Assembly (NCBI RefSeq): GCF_001612725.1
Contig: NZ_BDAZ01000004.1
Location: 309,604 to 373,603, forward strand
Source: Nocardia anaemiae NBRC 100462
GTDB taxonomy: Bacteria > Actinomycetota > Actinomycetes > Mycobacteriales > Mycobacteriaceae
Direction of reading: 5' to 3'
DNA: 64,000 nt
The notes under the pieces: generated by a model
What the model saw: the letters and a program-made list of their open reading frames with translations, nothing else
Databases searched by the model: none
What the model was told of the DNA's origin: nothing
Translations under genes and position numbers: made by a program
In this document: in pieces, positions 43,835-52,142 of the stretch
Layout: the number at the start of each line of letters is the position of its first letter
Numbering within the stretch: the first letter of the stretch is position 1

Positions 43835-44803
43835 CTACTCGATCAACTTCTCACTTTTCAGCCAGTCGTAGGCGACGTCGGCGGGGTCCTCACCGTCGAT
43901 ATCGACGCGGCCGTTGAGCTCCTGCATCAGCTCATCGGTGAGGTGTTCGGAAATCGTGCCGAGCAGGGCGCGCAACTGCGGGTAGCGGTCGAGGACGGCA
44001 CCGCGCACCACTGCGGTGCCGCTGTAGGGCAGGAAGTACTTCTTGTCGTCGTCGAGGACGACCAGATTCAGGTTCTTGACCCGGCCGTCGGTGGTGTAGA
44101 TCATGCCGAAATTGCACGGCGCGCCCTTGGCCGTCGCCGTGTAGACGATACCGGCGTCCATGCGCGTCACATTGCCGGGCGGAACGCCGTTCGGGTCGTT
44201 GTAGGGAATCCCGTACTTCTGCAGCATCGGAATGAAACCGTCGGAGCGGCTGAAGAATTCGTCGTCGACGCAGAAGGTCCGGTCGGGCACCGGGAGCGCG
44301 GCCACGTCGGACAGCGACTTCACCTGTAGGCGTTCGGAATTCGGCGTCGACGTGCCGAAGGCGTACGTGTCATTGAAATTTGCTGGTGGCAACCACTCCA
44401 GGTCGTGATCGCGCTTCTCGATGTCGTGGACCCGCTGCCAGAGTTCTTTCGGATCCGAGATCGTCTCTGTCTGGTTGTGGTAGTTGACCCAACCGGTGCC
44501 GGTGTACTCCCACAGCACATCGGCGTCACCGTTGAGCTGGGCCTGTCGAGACGATGCGGACCCCGGCGCTCCGGTCAGATCGGTGACGTGGGCTCCGGCA
44601 GCGGCCAGGTAGGTCGCGGTGATCTTGCCGAGCAGTACGCCCTCGGTGAAGCTCTTCGAGGTGACGACCAGCTTCGCACCGTCCAGCGGCCGCTCGCCGT
44701 CGGGCAGCCGCGCGTCGTGGAATGTCCCGGACGAGCTCACCAGACCGCACCCGGCGAGCAGCGCCGTCGTCGCCATGAGCGCCGAAACGAGTTGCGATTT
44801 CAT
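43835..44803 (-). CDS. Osmoprotectant-type ABC transporter substrate-binding lipoprotein
   Basis: 322 residues, OpuAC/ProX family. A lipobox is visible (ALMATTALLAGCGLV, Cys near 19). The family start of the mature domain, KLVVTSKSFTEGVLLGKITA, and ADVLWEYTGTGWVNYHN are typical of quaternary-amine binders. The ligand is probably glycine betaine, choline or carnitine; ergothioneine is also possible for this subgroup. Last gene of a four-gene operon, it overlaps the permease stop by four bases. Confidence 0.9.
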   Translation of the reverse strand: MKSQLVSALMATTALLAGCGLVSSSGTFHDARLPDGERPLDGAKLVVTSKSFTEGVLLGKITATYLAAAGAHVTDLTGAPGSASSRQAQLNGDADVLWEYTGTGWVNYHNQTETISDPKELWQRVHDIEKRDHDLEWLPPANFNDTYAFGTSTPNSERLQVKSLSDVAALPVPDRTFCVDDEFFSRSDGFIPMLQKYGIPYNDPNGVPPGNVTRMDAGIVYTATAKGAPCNFGMIYTTDGRVKNLNLVVLDDDKKYFLPYSGTAVVRGAVLDRYPQLRALLGTISEHLTDELMQELNGRVDIDGEDPADVAYDWLKSEKLIE

Positions 44804-45537
44804 GAGACACCCCGCGGTGTCGCGGCAAGTTCGACGAGTCTGCCGAGCCAGTCGATGATCAATGCGAGCAGCCCGACGAGGATCGCGCCGGAAATGAGCA
44901 GCTTGGGCAGGAACAGGGTGACTCCGGTGGTGATCAGCGTGCCGAGGCTGGTCGCGCCGATGAAGGTGCTCAGCGTCGCGGTGCCGACCAGAATGACCAG
45001 CGCGGTGCGCACACCGTTGAGGATCACCGGCTCCGCGAGCGGAAGTTCGACCTGGAACAGCGTCCGCGTGCCCGAGAAGCCGATGCCCCGCGCGGCCTCG
45101 ATCGTGCGTTGATCCACCTGCCGCAACCCGACGATCGTGTTCTGCAGGATCGGCAGAATCGCGTACACGACGAGACCGACTATCGCCGTGCGGAATCCGG
45201 TGCCCAGCCAGAAGGTGAACAAGACGAGCAGACCCACCGCGGGCGCGGCCTGACCGATATTCGCGATATTGACGGCGATGGGCTCGAACCGCCGCAACGC
45301 CGGACGGGTCAGCGCGATGCCGAGCGGAATCGCGACCACGACCACGATCACGGTGGCGACCACGGTCAGCTTGATGTGGGCGAGAATCGTGGTCTGCAGA
45401 TTGGCCCAACCGAGGGAGGCCCGCTCCGTCGCCGTAAAAGTCGTCGAGCGATACCAGATGACATATCCGATGGCGATGACGCCGATGACGAGCGGTTCGA
45501 ACCATACGTCGATCGGGATGCGTCGCAGGCGATTCAC
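44800..45537 (-). CDS. Osmoprotectant ABC transporter permease
   Basis: A 245-residue membrane protein with about six segments and the permease EAA-like loop EAARGIGFSGTRTLFQVELP, which contacts the ATPase. The GTG start overlaps the ATPase stop (GTGA). It pairs with the second permease of the operon to make a heterodimeric channel. Confidence 0.9.
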   Translation of the reverse strand: MNRLRRIPIDVWFEPLVIGVIAIGYVIWYRSTTFTATERASLGWANLQTTILAHIKLTVVATVIVVVVAIPLGIALTRPALRRFEPIAVNIANIGQAAPAVGLLVLFTFWLGTGFRTAIVGLVVYAILPILQNTIVGLRQVDQRTIEAARGIGFSGTRTLFQVELPLAEPVILNGVRTALVILVGTATLSTFIGATSLGTLITTGVTLFLPKLLISGAILVGLLALIIDWLGRLVELAATPRGVS

Positions 45538-46805
45538 GACTGCCCGGCCGATCCGGGCTCGTCTTCGGCGGCGACCACTGGTGTCGGCGCCGGATCGGTC
45601 CCGTCGACGTATGTCTCGTACGACAGGTCCTCGCCATCGCCGGTCCCCTCGGCGAGTTTGGCCCGAATCACCTCGGTCACCGAGTTGATGCTGAGCGAAC
45701 CGACGACCGCGCCGCGGCCGTCGGTGACGAGCGCGGCGCCTTGGCTGGTCGCGAGCATGGCGTCGAGCGCGTCATTGAGGGTCGAAGATCGTGCGACGAC
45801 GGGCAAGCGCCGATCGAGGAAGTCGGAAACCTCCGGTTTGGTCGCCACCTCCGTGAGCGAGGGCCACGATCGCGGCCGCCCGGCCTCGTCGACGACGACG
45901 ATCCAAGTGTGTCCGTCAGCCTTCGCGCGTTCGATCACCCCCTGCGCCGACTCCCCCACCCGCGCGGTGATCACCTTGTCGTAGGCGACATCACGCACCC
46001 GGGACACGGTCAGATACGCGAGCTTCGCTCCGGAGCCGACGAACTCCTCCACGAACGGCGTGGCCGGATCAGTGAGGATCTCCTCCGGGCGCGCGTACTG
46101 CTCGACGTGTCCGCCTTCGGACAGGATGAGCACCTTGTCACCGAGCTTGGTGGCCTCCTCGAAGTCGTGCGTGACGATCACGATGGTCTTACCGAGTTCG
46201 TGCTGGATGGCGATCAGACTGTCCTGCAGGCGAACCCGGGTGATCGGATCGACCGCGCCGAACGGCTCGTCCATCAGCAGCACCGGCGGATCGGCCGCGA
46301 GCGCGCGGGCGACGCCGACGCGCTGCTGCTGTCCGCCGGACATATCCTTGGGCAGCCGGTCGGCGAAGGTGCCCGGGTCCAGACCGACCAGATCCAGCAG
46401 ATACTCGGTGCGTTCGGCGATCCGCTTCGTGTCCCAGCCGAGCACCCGTGGAATAGCGCCGACATTCTTGGCGACCGACCAGTGCGGGAAGAGCCCACCG
46501 GACTGGATGACATACCCGATCGACTGCCGCAGCTTGTCCGGATCTTCCCTGGTGACATCGCGACCGCCGATGAAGATCCGGCCCTCCGTTGGCTCGATCA
46601 GCCGGTTGATCATCTTGAGTGTGGTGGTCTTGCCGCAACCGGACGGGCCGACGAAGGCAACGATATCGCCCGCAGCTATTTCCAGGTCTAGGCGCTCGAC
46701 CGCCGGTTTCTGCTGGCCCTTGTAACGCTTGACAACCGAGTCCAGCGTGATGGACGCACCGGTGACATTGCGCTCCGGCGCGGGCTGGCTGGTCACATCG
46801 GTCAT
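45534..46805 (-). CDS. Osmoprotectant ABC transporter ATPase with CBS domains
   Basis: 423 residues. The ABC part has Walker A FVGPSGCGKTTTLK, signature MSGGQQQRVGVARAL and Walker B VLLMDEPFGAVDP. The C-terminal 150 residues are a CBS pair (VARSSTLNDALDAMLATSQG; GAVVGSLSINSVTEVI), as in ProV/OpuCA, where CBS domains sense ionic strength. It shares four-base overlaps (ATGA/GTGA) with the permease genes on both sides. Confidence 0.93.
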   Translation of the reverse strand: MTDVTSQPAPERNVTGASITLDSVVKRYKGQQKPAVERLDLEIAAGDIVAFVGPSGCGKTTTLKMINRLIEPTEGRIFIGGRDVTREDPDKLRQSIGYVIQSGGLFPHWSVAKNVGAIPRVLGWDTKRIAERTEYLLDLVGLDPGTFADRLPKDMSGGQQQRVGVARALAADPPVLLMDEPFGAVDPITRVRLQDSLIAIQHELGKTIVIVTHDFEEATKLGDKVLILSEGGHVEQYARPEEILTDPATPFVEEFVGSGAKLAYLTVSRVRDVAYDKVITARVGESAQGVIERAKADGHTWIVVVDEAGRPRSWPSLTEVATKPEVSDFLDRRLPVVARSSTLNDALDAMLATSQGAALVTDGRGAVVGSLSINSVTEVIRAKLAEGTGDGEDLSYETYVDGTDPAPTPVVAAEDEPGSAGQS

Positions 46806-47446
46806 GACAGTCCCTTTGCGATCGTGAGGCGTCCGAGCAGGACTAGCAGCGCGTCGAACACCAACGCGATGAGGATGATGAGAATGGTTCCGGTCAGTGC
46901 CATTTCGAGCGCGTTCGCGCCGCCGAGTCGCGAAAGACCGTTGAAGATCAGCGATCCGAGGCCGGGTCCGAGGACATAGGCGACGATGGCGGCGACGCCG
47001 ACGATCATCTGGGTGGACACCCTGATACCGGTGAGGATCACCGGCCAGGCAATCGGCAATTCGACGGTCAGCAGAATGCGCCATCGCGAAAAGCCGATGC
47101 CGCGTGCGGATTCCACGACGGCGGCGGGCACCGACCGCAAGCCGACGATCGCATTGCCGATCACCGGCAATGCCGCGAAGAACGCCAGCATGAGGAACGA
47201 CGGGACCACGCCGAGTCCGAACGGGACCAATAGCAGCGCCAGTAGCGCGAGCGAGGGAATGGTCAACGCGACGCGGCTCGAGGTCAGCGATAGCGCGGAC
47301 ATCAGCGGCAGCCGATAGACCGCCACCGCGATGAGAACAGCGACGACAGTCCCGACCAGCACCGTCTGAAATGCCAGGGAGGCATGCTGATACGTCAGAA
47401 ACGCCAGAGTCTCTCCGCGTCCTCGGATGTAGCTCCACAAATGCAT
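46802..47446 (-). CDS. Osmoprotectant ABC transporter permease, operon start
   Basis: 214 residues from the ATG at 47446 (MHLWSYIRGRGETLAFLTYQ), with about six membrane segments and the loop ESARGIGFSRWRILLTVELP. A start at 47518 would add a polar 24-residue lead and is less likely. First gene of the operon; its stop overlaps the ATPase start. Confidence 0.88.
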   Translation of the reverse strand: MHLWSYIRGRGETLAFLTYQHASLAFQTVLVGTVVAVLIAVAVYRLPLMSALSLTSSRVALTIPSLALLALLLVPFGLGVVPSFLMLAFFAALPVIGNAIVGLRSVPAAVVESARGIGFSRWRILLTVELPIAWPVILTGIRVSTQMIVGVAAIVAYVLGPGLGSLIFNGLSRLGGANALEMALTGTILIILIALVFDALLVLLGRLTIAKGLS

Positions 47447-47633
47447 GGGATTCCCATCGTCAGCCGAAGACCGGGCAGTACCTATCTGGGCGAAGTAACC
47501 AGACTCGCGAATTGTCAAAGACTAAACGAAACCGTCGCCCGGTGCCGGACGGCGCGCGGCGAGAAATGGCTCACAGCATCAGCGAGCCTACCGTGCGAGG
47601 AATACGTGATGTCGAAAGCGGGCTGACAGACGC

Positions 47634-47679
47634 GAGTCCCTGTGTGCCACCACAGTTCGGTAGTGGCACACAGGGACTC
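47634..47679 (-). terminator. Long perfect hairpin between two minus-strand genes
   Basis: Perfect 17-bp arms GAGTCCCTGTGTGCCAC and GTGGCACACAGGGACTC with a 12-base loop lie 20 bp past the stop of the exported glycine-zipper gene. It is probably that gene's terminator; a T-run is absent. Confidence 0.75.
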
Positions 47680-47698
47680 GAAAAGTTTGCGCTCCGGA

Positions 47699-48244
47699 TC
47701 AGGGGGTGGAGTAGCCGATCAGCGCGCCGATTCCGGCACCGATCGGGACGGTGACGAGGGCACCGACGCCACCGAGGAAGAAGCCGATCACCGCACCGAT
47801 CCCCGCGCCGATGAGCGCGCCGATTCCGGCGTTGTACTGCTTGCGGGCGATGGTGTCGGAGGCCTCATCGATAGCCTGCGCGGTCCGCGTGGTGTCGGAT
47901 TGCGGTGTGAGGGTGAGGGTTCGGCCGTCGTTGGCGATCTCGGGCGTGAGGGCGACGGTCCCGGCCGCCGTCTGCAGCCCCAAAGGTATCGAGGTCACCG
48001 CATTGCCCGCGGCGTCGGTGAGGGTGATCGAAAGAGCATCAGCGGCCATGGAGAACCGTCCGGCCTCGACGGTGGTGCTGACTCCTCGGCGGTCCGCTGT
48101 CGGTGCGGTGATGAAGTTGATGCCGTGATCGGTTGCCTGCACGGTGGTGTCGGTTGCTACCGGCTGGGCCTGCACAGCGCCCGCGGTAATGCCGGTCGCA
48201 CCGATCGCGAGCAGGGCGGTGGCGGCGAACTTGGTGGCACTCAT
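47699..48244 (-). CDS. Exported protein with a glycine-zipper tail
   Basis: 181 residues. A signal peptide (MSATKFAATALLAIGATGIT) with an AQA-type cleavage site precedes a domain of about 110 residues. The last 50 residues are a glycine-zipper hydrophobic stretch (GALIGAGIGAVIGFFLGGVG; VPIGAGIGALIGYSTP). The body (VEAGRFSMAADALSITLTDA; NDGRTLTLTPQSD) resembles small secreted Nocardia/Rhodococcus proteins of unknown role. GGGGAAA precedes the ATG at 48244. It may sit in the outer mycolate membrane. Confidence 0.78.
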   Translation of the reverse strand: MSATKFAATALLAIGATGITAGAVQAQPVATDTTVQATDHGINFITAPTADRRGVSTTVEAGRFSMAADALSITLTDAAGNAVTSIPLGLQTAAGTVALTPEIANDGRTLTLTPQSDTTRTAQAIDEASDTIARKQYNAGIGALIGAGIGAVIGFFLGGVGALVTVPIGAGIGALIGYSTP

Positions 48245-48463
48245 GGTTTTCCCCACATTCATCGGCTGTCGCGCGCCGACACGTGCCGCAAAGCCCGTGC
48301 CGGGCCACGTGATTCAGTCGACCACATCTGTGATCGAAAGGTAATAGTACCGTCCAGGAGCAACCCCCGGCGGTCTACAACCGGGCAAGTGGGTGTGCCG
48401 AACACGTTGCCGCCCAACATCTCCGGCGGTGAAAGGTGTCAGCCGATGGTGCGGGGCCGCAGG

Positions 48464-48868
48464 TCACCGACGATTACGACGTCGCCGTGGTAGCCGCATT
48501 TGTGGCCCGGTGTGCCTGCGTCGGCCACGCAGTATCAGCCAGGTCACCAAGGCCGCGATCACGGCGGTGACCGCGGCGGCGGCGGGCGCCGGGCGACTGC
48601 GCGTCACGGCCGCGAACTGGACGGCGCGGTCTTGGGTTGCGGCGCTGGCTTTCTCCCGCTTCTCCCGCACGGCTTCGGCCGCATGATGAACCTTCGCGCG
48701 GGCGCTGTCGACGGTCTGATGCAGTTCCGCCTCGGCCCTACCCTTCACATCGAGCTTGCCGGTCAGTTCCGCCACGGTCTGTCCCAGCTCTTGTCTGGTC
48801 AGGTCGCGGTCGGCGCGCAGCAGTTCGGCATCGGGCGATCCGACTGAGCGGTTGCTCTCATCACTCAT
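48464..48868 (-). CDS. DUF3618-family protein
   Basis: 134 residues. The N-terminal half has the DUF3618 pattern (LLRADRDLTRQELGQTVAEL TGKLDVK when read on), a charged amphipathic helix. One membrane segment is near the C-terminus (AAAVTAVIAALVTWLILR) followed by a basic tail. It begins two bases after the stop of the holin-family gene. The two often occur together in actinobacteria and are thought to relate to the envelope or stress; the role is not known. Confidence 0.85.
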   Translation of the reverse strand: MSDESNRSVGSPDAELLRADRDLTRQELGQTVAELTGKLDVKGRAEAELHQTVDSARAKVHHAAEAVREKREKASAATQDRAVQFAAVTRSRPAPAAAAVTAVIAALVTWLILRGRRRHTGPQMRLPRRRRNRR

Positions 48869-48870
48869 CG

Positions 48871-49293
48871 CTATCCTCCGATCTTGATCGCATGGATGTC
48901 TCGCCGTACGCCGGTGATCGCCTCCTCCGGGACCGGCGGGACCGCCTTCTGCAGGTCCTTCTTGCCGATCAGCGCCAAGACACCACCGACGAGCAGCAGT
49001 ACCACCCCGACGATCAGCGCGGCGGCCCAGCCGGACAGCGGGCCCGCGAGGGCGATGATCGCCGCGGCGATGACGGCGGCGGCGCCGTAGCAGGCCGTCA
49101 GCGCCCCGGCACCGGTCACAACCGCGCCGCGACCAAGACGTCTGCCCTTGCTTTGCACCTCGAGTTCGGCGAGCTTGATCTCGTCCCGGATCAGGTGGGC
49201 CATTTGCTCGGTCGCATCGTTGACGAGCTCGATAACCGACCGTGTCTCCGTGGGCGACGTTTCGATAGACGACCCAGTGGGTGTTTCGGTCAT
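48871..49293 (-). CDS. Phage-holin-superfamily (PF07332-like) membrane protein
   Basis: 140 residues. A soluble helical head (LVNDATEQMAHLIRDEIKLA) precedes two membrane segments (ALTACYGAAAVIAAAIIALA; AAALIVGVVLLLVGGVLALI). This matches the actinobacterial holin-like family, which is chromosomal and not a sign of a prophage. It forms an operon with the DUF3618 gene. Confidence 0.87.
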   Translation of the reverse strand: MTETPTGSSIETSPTETRSVIELVNDATEQMAHLIRDEIKLAELEVQSKGRRLGRGAVVTGAGALTACYGAAAVIAAAIIALAGPLSGWAAALIVGVVLLLVGGVLALIGKKDLQKAVPPVPEEAITGVRRDIHAIKIGG

Positions 49294-49411
49294 GGCGATT
49301 CCTAGGTGTTCGGGAAAAAGCTCCAGATACGACCGAGTTGGCCCGCTTTGCGACTTTCAAACCCCCGACGCCCCCTCGCCTCGGGAGACACCACTGTGAA
49401 CTCGGCCAGAT

Positions 49412-49831
49412 TCAGCGGCTCTCGGCGAGAGCGGTCACGGAATCGGTGAGGAGAGCGACGAGCCTCGCGCGGTTTGCACGAGGCACCCGGGCACCCAGCT
49501 CGGCCGTGAGGGCGGCGCGGAAGTCCTCGCGGATAGCGGCGCCCTGTTCGGTCAAGACCGCTCGGGCGATGCGCCGATCATCGGGATCGGTCTCTCGGGC
49601 GACGACACCGCGCCGCGCCAGGCGATCCACCATGCCCGTCACATTCGTCTTGTCGCAGCCGAGCAATCCCGCCAGCTCCCCGAACGACGGTCGACGGCCG
49701 GATAGCAGGCAGAGCAATTCAACCTGTTGCACGGTGAGCCCGAACCTGCGCGATATGACGCCGTACAGAGCGCCCACCTCGCGATACAACGCGGCGAAGG
49801 CAGTGGCTAGATCCGAATCATCCGCGGTCAT
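49412..49831 (-). CDS. MarR-family regulator
   Basis: 139 residues with the MarR winged helix (FGLTVQQVELLCLLSGRRPS, LAGLLGCDKTNVTGMVDRLA, DPDDRRIARAVLTEQG). Start at the ATG 49831. It is divergent from an SDR gene and probably represses it, releasing in the presence of a small ligand. An inverted repeat (GATAGTTGA...TCAACTATC) fills the gap. Confidence 0.9.
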   Translation of the reverse strand: MTADDSDLATAFAALYREVGALYGVISRRFGLTVQQVELLCLLSGRRPSFGELAGLLGCDKTNVTGMVDRLARRGVVARETDPDDRRIARAVLTEQGAAIREDFRAALTAELGARVPRANRARLVALLTDSVTALAESR

Positions 49832-49851
49832 GGCAAATAGTTTAGCTGATG

Positions 49852-49896
49852 GATAGTTGACAGCATGGACTGAATTAATCGATGATATCAACTATC
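49852..49896. promoter_or_regulatory. Inverted repeat in the MarR/SDR promoter
   Basis: GATAGTTGA (49852-49860) and TCAACTATC (49888-49896) are perfect 9-bp arms 27 bp apart, in an unusually AT-rich gap. Two half-sites about 36 bp apart could be separate MarR contacts on each promoter. Confidence 0.45.
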
Positions 49897-49922
49897 GATA
49901 ATCTCATCTATTGGAGGCGTTT

Positions 49923-50648
49923 ATGCCGGTCGCACTCGTTACCGGAAGCTCACGCGGGATCGGCCGCGCCATCGCCGAGCGACTCGGGGCAGACGGCGCG
50001 GCGGTAGTCGTGAACTACCACTCGGACCGATCCGCGGCCGACCAGGTCGTGGCCACCATCGAAGCCAGCGGCGGGCAGGCGGTCGCCGCGCAGGCGGATG
50101 TGGCGGATCCGGCCCAACTTAGCGGCCTGTTCGACGCCGCCGAACAGCACTTCGGCGGGCTGGACATCCTGGTGAACAATGTCGGCACCGCAACCTTCAG
50201 CCCGATCGCCGAGGCGACCGACGACGAGTTCGACCTGATGTTCACCACCAACACGAAGGCCACCTTCATCGCGTTGCGCGCGGCGGCCAACCGGCTGCGT
50301 GACGGCGGACGGATCGTGGTCGTATCCTCCGGCGTGACCGCAACCCACCGACCGGGTTCCGGAATCTACGCTGCCACCAAGGCCGCCAGCGAAGCACTTG
50401 CCCGGGTACTCGCCAAAGAACTCGGCCCACGTGGCATCACTGTCAACAATGTGTTGCCCGGCGCCGTCCGCACCGAGGCACTCGCCGCGGCACGCAGCCC
50501 GGCACTCACCGAACAGATCATCGATCAGACCCCACTGGGCCGGATCGGCGAACCCGACGATATCGCCGATATCGTCGCCTTCCTCGCCTCCCCCGACGCC
50601 CGCTGGATCACCGGCCAATCCCTGCACGCGGGCGGCGGACTCTTCTGA
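49923..50648 (+). CDS. SDR-family oxidoreductase (FabG-like)
   Basis: 241 residues, classical SDR: VTGSSRGIGRAIAE binds NAD(P), NNVG stands for NNAG, the active Ser is in VVSSGVTATH and YAATK gives the YxxxK pair. The C-terminus reads WITGQSLHAGGGLF. Thus it is a normal reductase, unlike the SDR at 35.6 kb. GGAGG precedes the ATG at 49923. It is divergent from and probably controlled by the MarR gene. The substrate is unknown. Confidence 0.9.
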   Translation: MPVALVTGSSRGIGRAIAERLGADGAAVVVNYHSDRSAADQVVATIEASGGQAVAAQADVADPAQLSGLFDAAEQHFGGLDILVNNVGTATFSPIAEATDDEFDLMFTTNTKATFIALRAAANRLRDGGRIVVVSSGVTATHRPGSGIYAATKAASEALARVLAKELGPRGITVNNVLPGAVRTEALAAARSPALTEQIIDQTPLGRIGEPDDIADIVAFLASPDARWITGQSLHAGGGLF

Positions 50649-50703
50649 GCGACAACGAGATTCATGCGCCGGGGACTATCTCGTGCGACTCGCGTCGTCG
50701 GTG

Positions 50704-50895
50704 TCAGGGGCGTAGGAGGGTTTTGATGGCGCGGCGGTCGTCCATGGCACGGTAGCCGTCGGCGACCTGTTCGAGTGGCAGGGTGAGGTCGAAGACTTGG
50801 CCGGGTTCGATGCGGCCGGTGAGAACGCGGTCGATGAGGTCGGGTAGGAAGCGGCGGACCGGGGCGGGGCCGCCGCGCAATCCGACGTGGTGCAT
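50704..50895 (-). pseudogene. 3' remnant of a zinc-type alcohol dehydrogenase
   Basis: The minus-strand tail GLRGGPAPVRRFLPDLIDRV, then PGQVFDLTLPLEQVADGYRA and MDDRRAIKTLLRP, is the characteristic C-terminus of medium-chain alcohol dehydrogenases. Everything upstream, including zinc ligands and the cofactor domain, is missing. At about 50895 it abuts the tail of an unrelated regulator on the other strand, marking a deletion or rearrangement point. Confidence 0.8.
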
Positions 50896-51339
50896 CCCGA
50901 CCCGAGCCAGCCGGTCAACTTCGTCCGCTTCTGCTTCCTCGACCCGCGAGCACGAGAGTTCTACCCCGATTGGGACCACATGGCCGACAGCTCGGTGAAC
51001 CCGCTGCGCACCGACGCGGGCCGCGACCCCTACGATCGCGGGATCTCCGATCTGGTCGGCGAATTATCCACGTGCAGTGAGGGATTCCGTGTGCGCTGGG
51101 CCAAACACAATGTGCGCCTGCACTACACCGGTACCAAACGTTTCCACCACCCCGTGGTCGGCGATATCGAGGTCGGCTACGAAACCATGCCGCTACCAGC
51201 GGATCCCGGTCTGGTGCTGACCATCTACAGCCCCGAACCCGCCAGCCCCTCCGCCGACGCCATCACCCTGCTCGCCACCTGGGCCGCCACCAACCTCGGC
51301 AGCCCGACTCCCGATCAAGCGCTACCCAACCAACCCTGA
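50887..51339 (+). pseudogene. 3' remnant of an XRE regulator with MmyB-like ligand domain
   Basis: From about 50905 the plus strand encodes PVNFVRFCFLDPRAREFYPD, then DAGRDPYDRGISDLVGELST and HHPVVGDIEVGYETM, the MmyB-type ligand-binding domain that follows an XRE HTH in many actinobacterial regulators. The HTH and first half are absent. The frame starts inside sequence belonging to the opposed dehydrogenase remnant, so the gene is truncated at its 5' end. Any product would be a free ligand domain. Confidence 0.8.
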
Positions 51340-51584
51340 ACCCGCGCGGACGAGGAGCCACTTCGGGCAGTGTGACCTCGGTCCAGGCTGGTCAGGATGC
51401 GATCGCGCGGGCCCGGTTCATCGAATCTCGCGCCTCGCACATCGCCGCCGCCACCAACCGGTGAAATCGGCCGCCCCGGACAGCTGGAGAAATCCGTGCT
51501 ACTCGAGCATCGAATTCGAGGTGTGCGAACTCTGCCCAGTTCTCCCTCGAATACCAGCGCTCGACGAAAATAGCAGGTGCGAGT
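51340..51584. other. Intergenic region, possible gene debris
   Basis: About 245 bp with no complete gene. A 30-codon plus-strand frame (QAGQDAIARARFIESRASHI) ends near 51463 and may be more debris of the same rearrangement. Confidence 0.3.
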
Positions 51585-51935
51585 TTACTTCGTGGCGGCG
51601 TGGTAGGCGGCGACGATATCGGCGGAGATCCGACCGCGCGCCGATACCTGATGGCCGTTTTTGCGGGCCCATTCGCGGATAGCGAGCGACTGCTCCCGAT
51701 CCACCGGCGACCGAAAGTCTTTGCCGCCGCCTCTTGCCTTGGCCCGAACCTTCACTCGGCCGGTCCTGCGGCCCTTCTCCGTCCAACGATCCAGGTCGGC
51801 ACGAAGCTTTCCGGCATTCTTTTTCGACAGATCGATCTCATAGGTAACGCCATCGAGGGCGAACAGAACGGTTTCATCGGCTTTCGACGTGCCATCCAAA
51901 TCGTCGACCATGGTAACGGTCACTTTCTTCGCCAT
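51585..51935 (-). CDS. lsr2: Lsr2-family nucleoid protein, copy 2
   Basis: 116 residues. [20 protein letters not shown] and [20 protein letters not shown] form the dimerisation domain, a basic linker follows ([15 protein letters not shown]), and the C-terminus has [20 protein letters not shown] with the minor-groove RGR. It matches the canonical mycobacterial Lsr2 pattern ([17 protein letters not shown]) more closely than the copy at 34.2 kb, though it need not be the main chromosomal gene. GAAGGG precedes the ATG. Confidence 0.92.
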   Translation of the reverse strand: MAKKVTVTMVDDLDGTSKADETVLFALDGVTYEIDLSKKNAGKLRADLDRWTEKGRRTGRVKVRAKARGGGKDFRSPVDREQSLAIREWARKNGHQVSARGRISADIVAAYHAATK

Positions 51936-52142
51936 GAGTCAGCCCTTCATGTGTGAGCATTTCTTCGGCATATTGATGGTACAGAATTGGGAAAACTGGT
52001 AACGCTGGCGCGGTTGCTCTCAGTCCACCCCATGGGAACTCCCGTCTTGCCAACGCTTGGCTACCGCTGTTCCACATCGGCGCTATCGTTGAGACACGGG
52101 TCGGGATGGATGCGCTGACGCGGAGGTGCCGACGAATATTCG

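Noticed and set aside
48871..49293. Holin-superfamily gene as evidence of a prophage
   Set aside because: This holin-like family is a normal actinobacterial chromosomal gene, and no phage structural, lysis or integrase genes are present.
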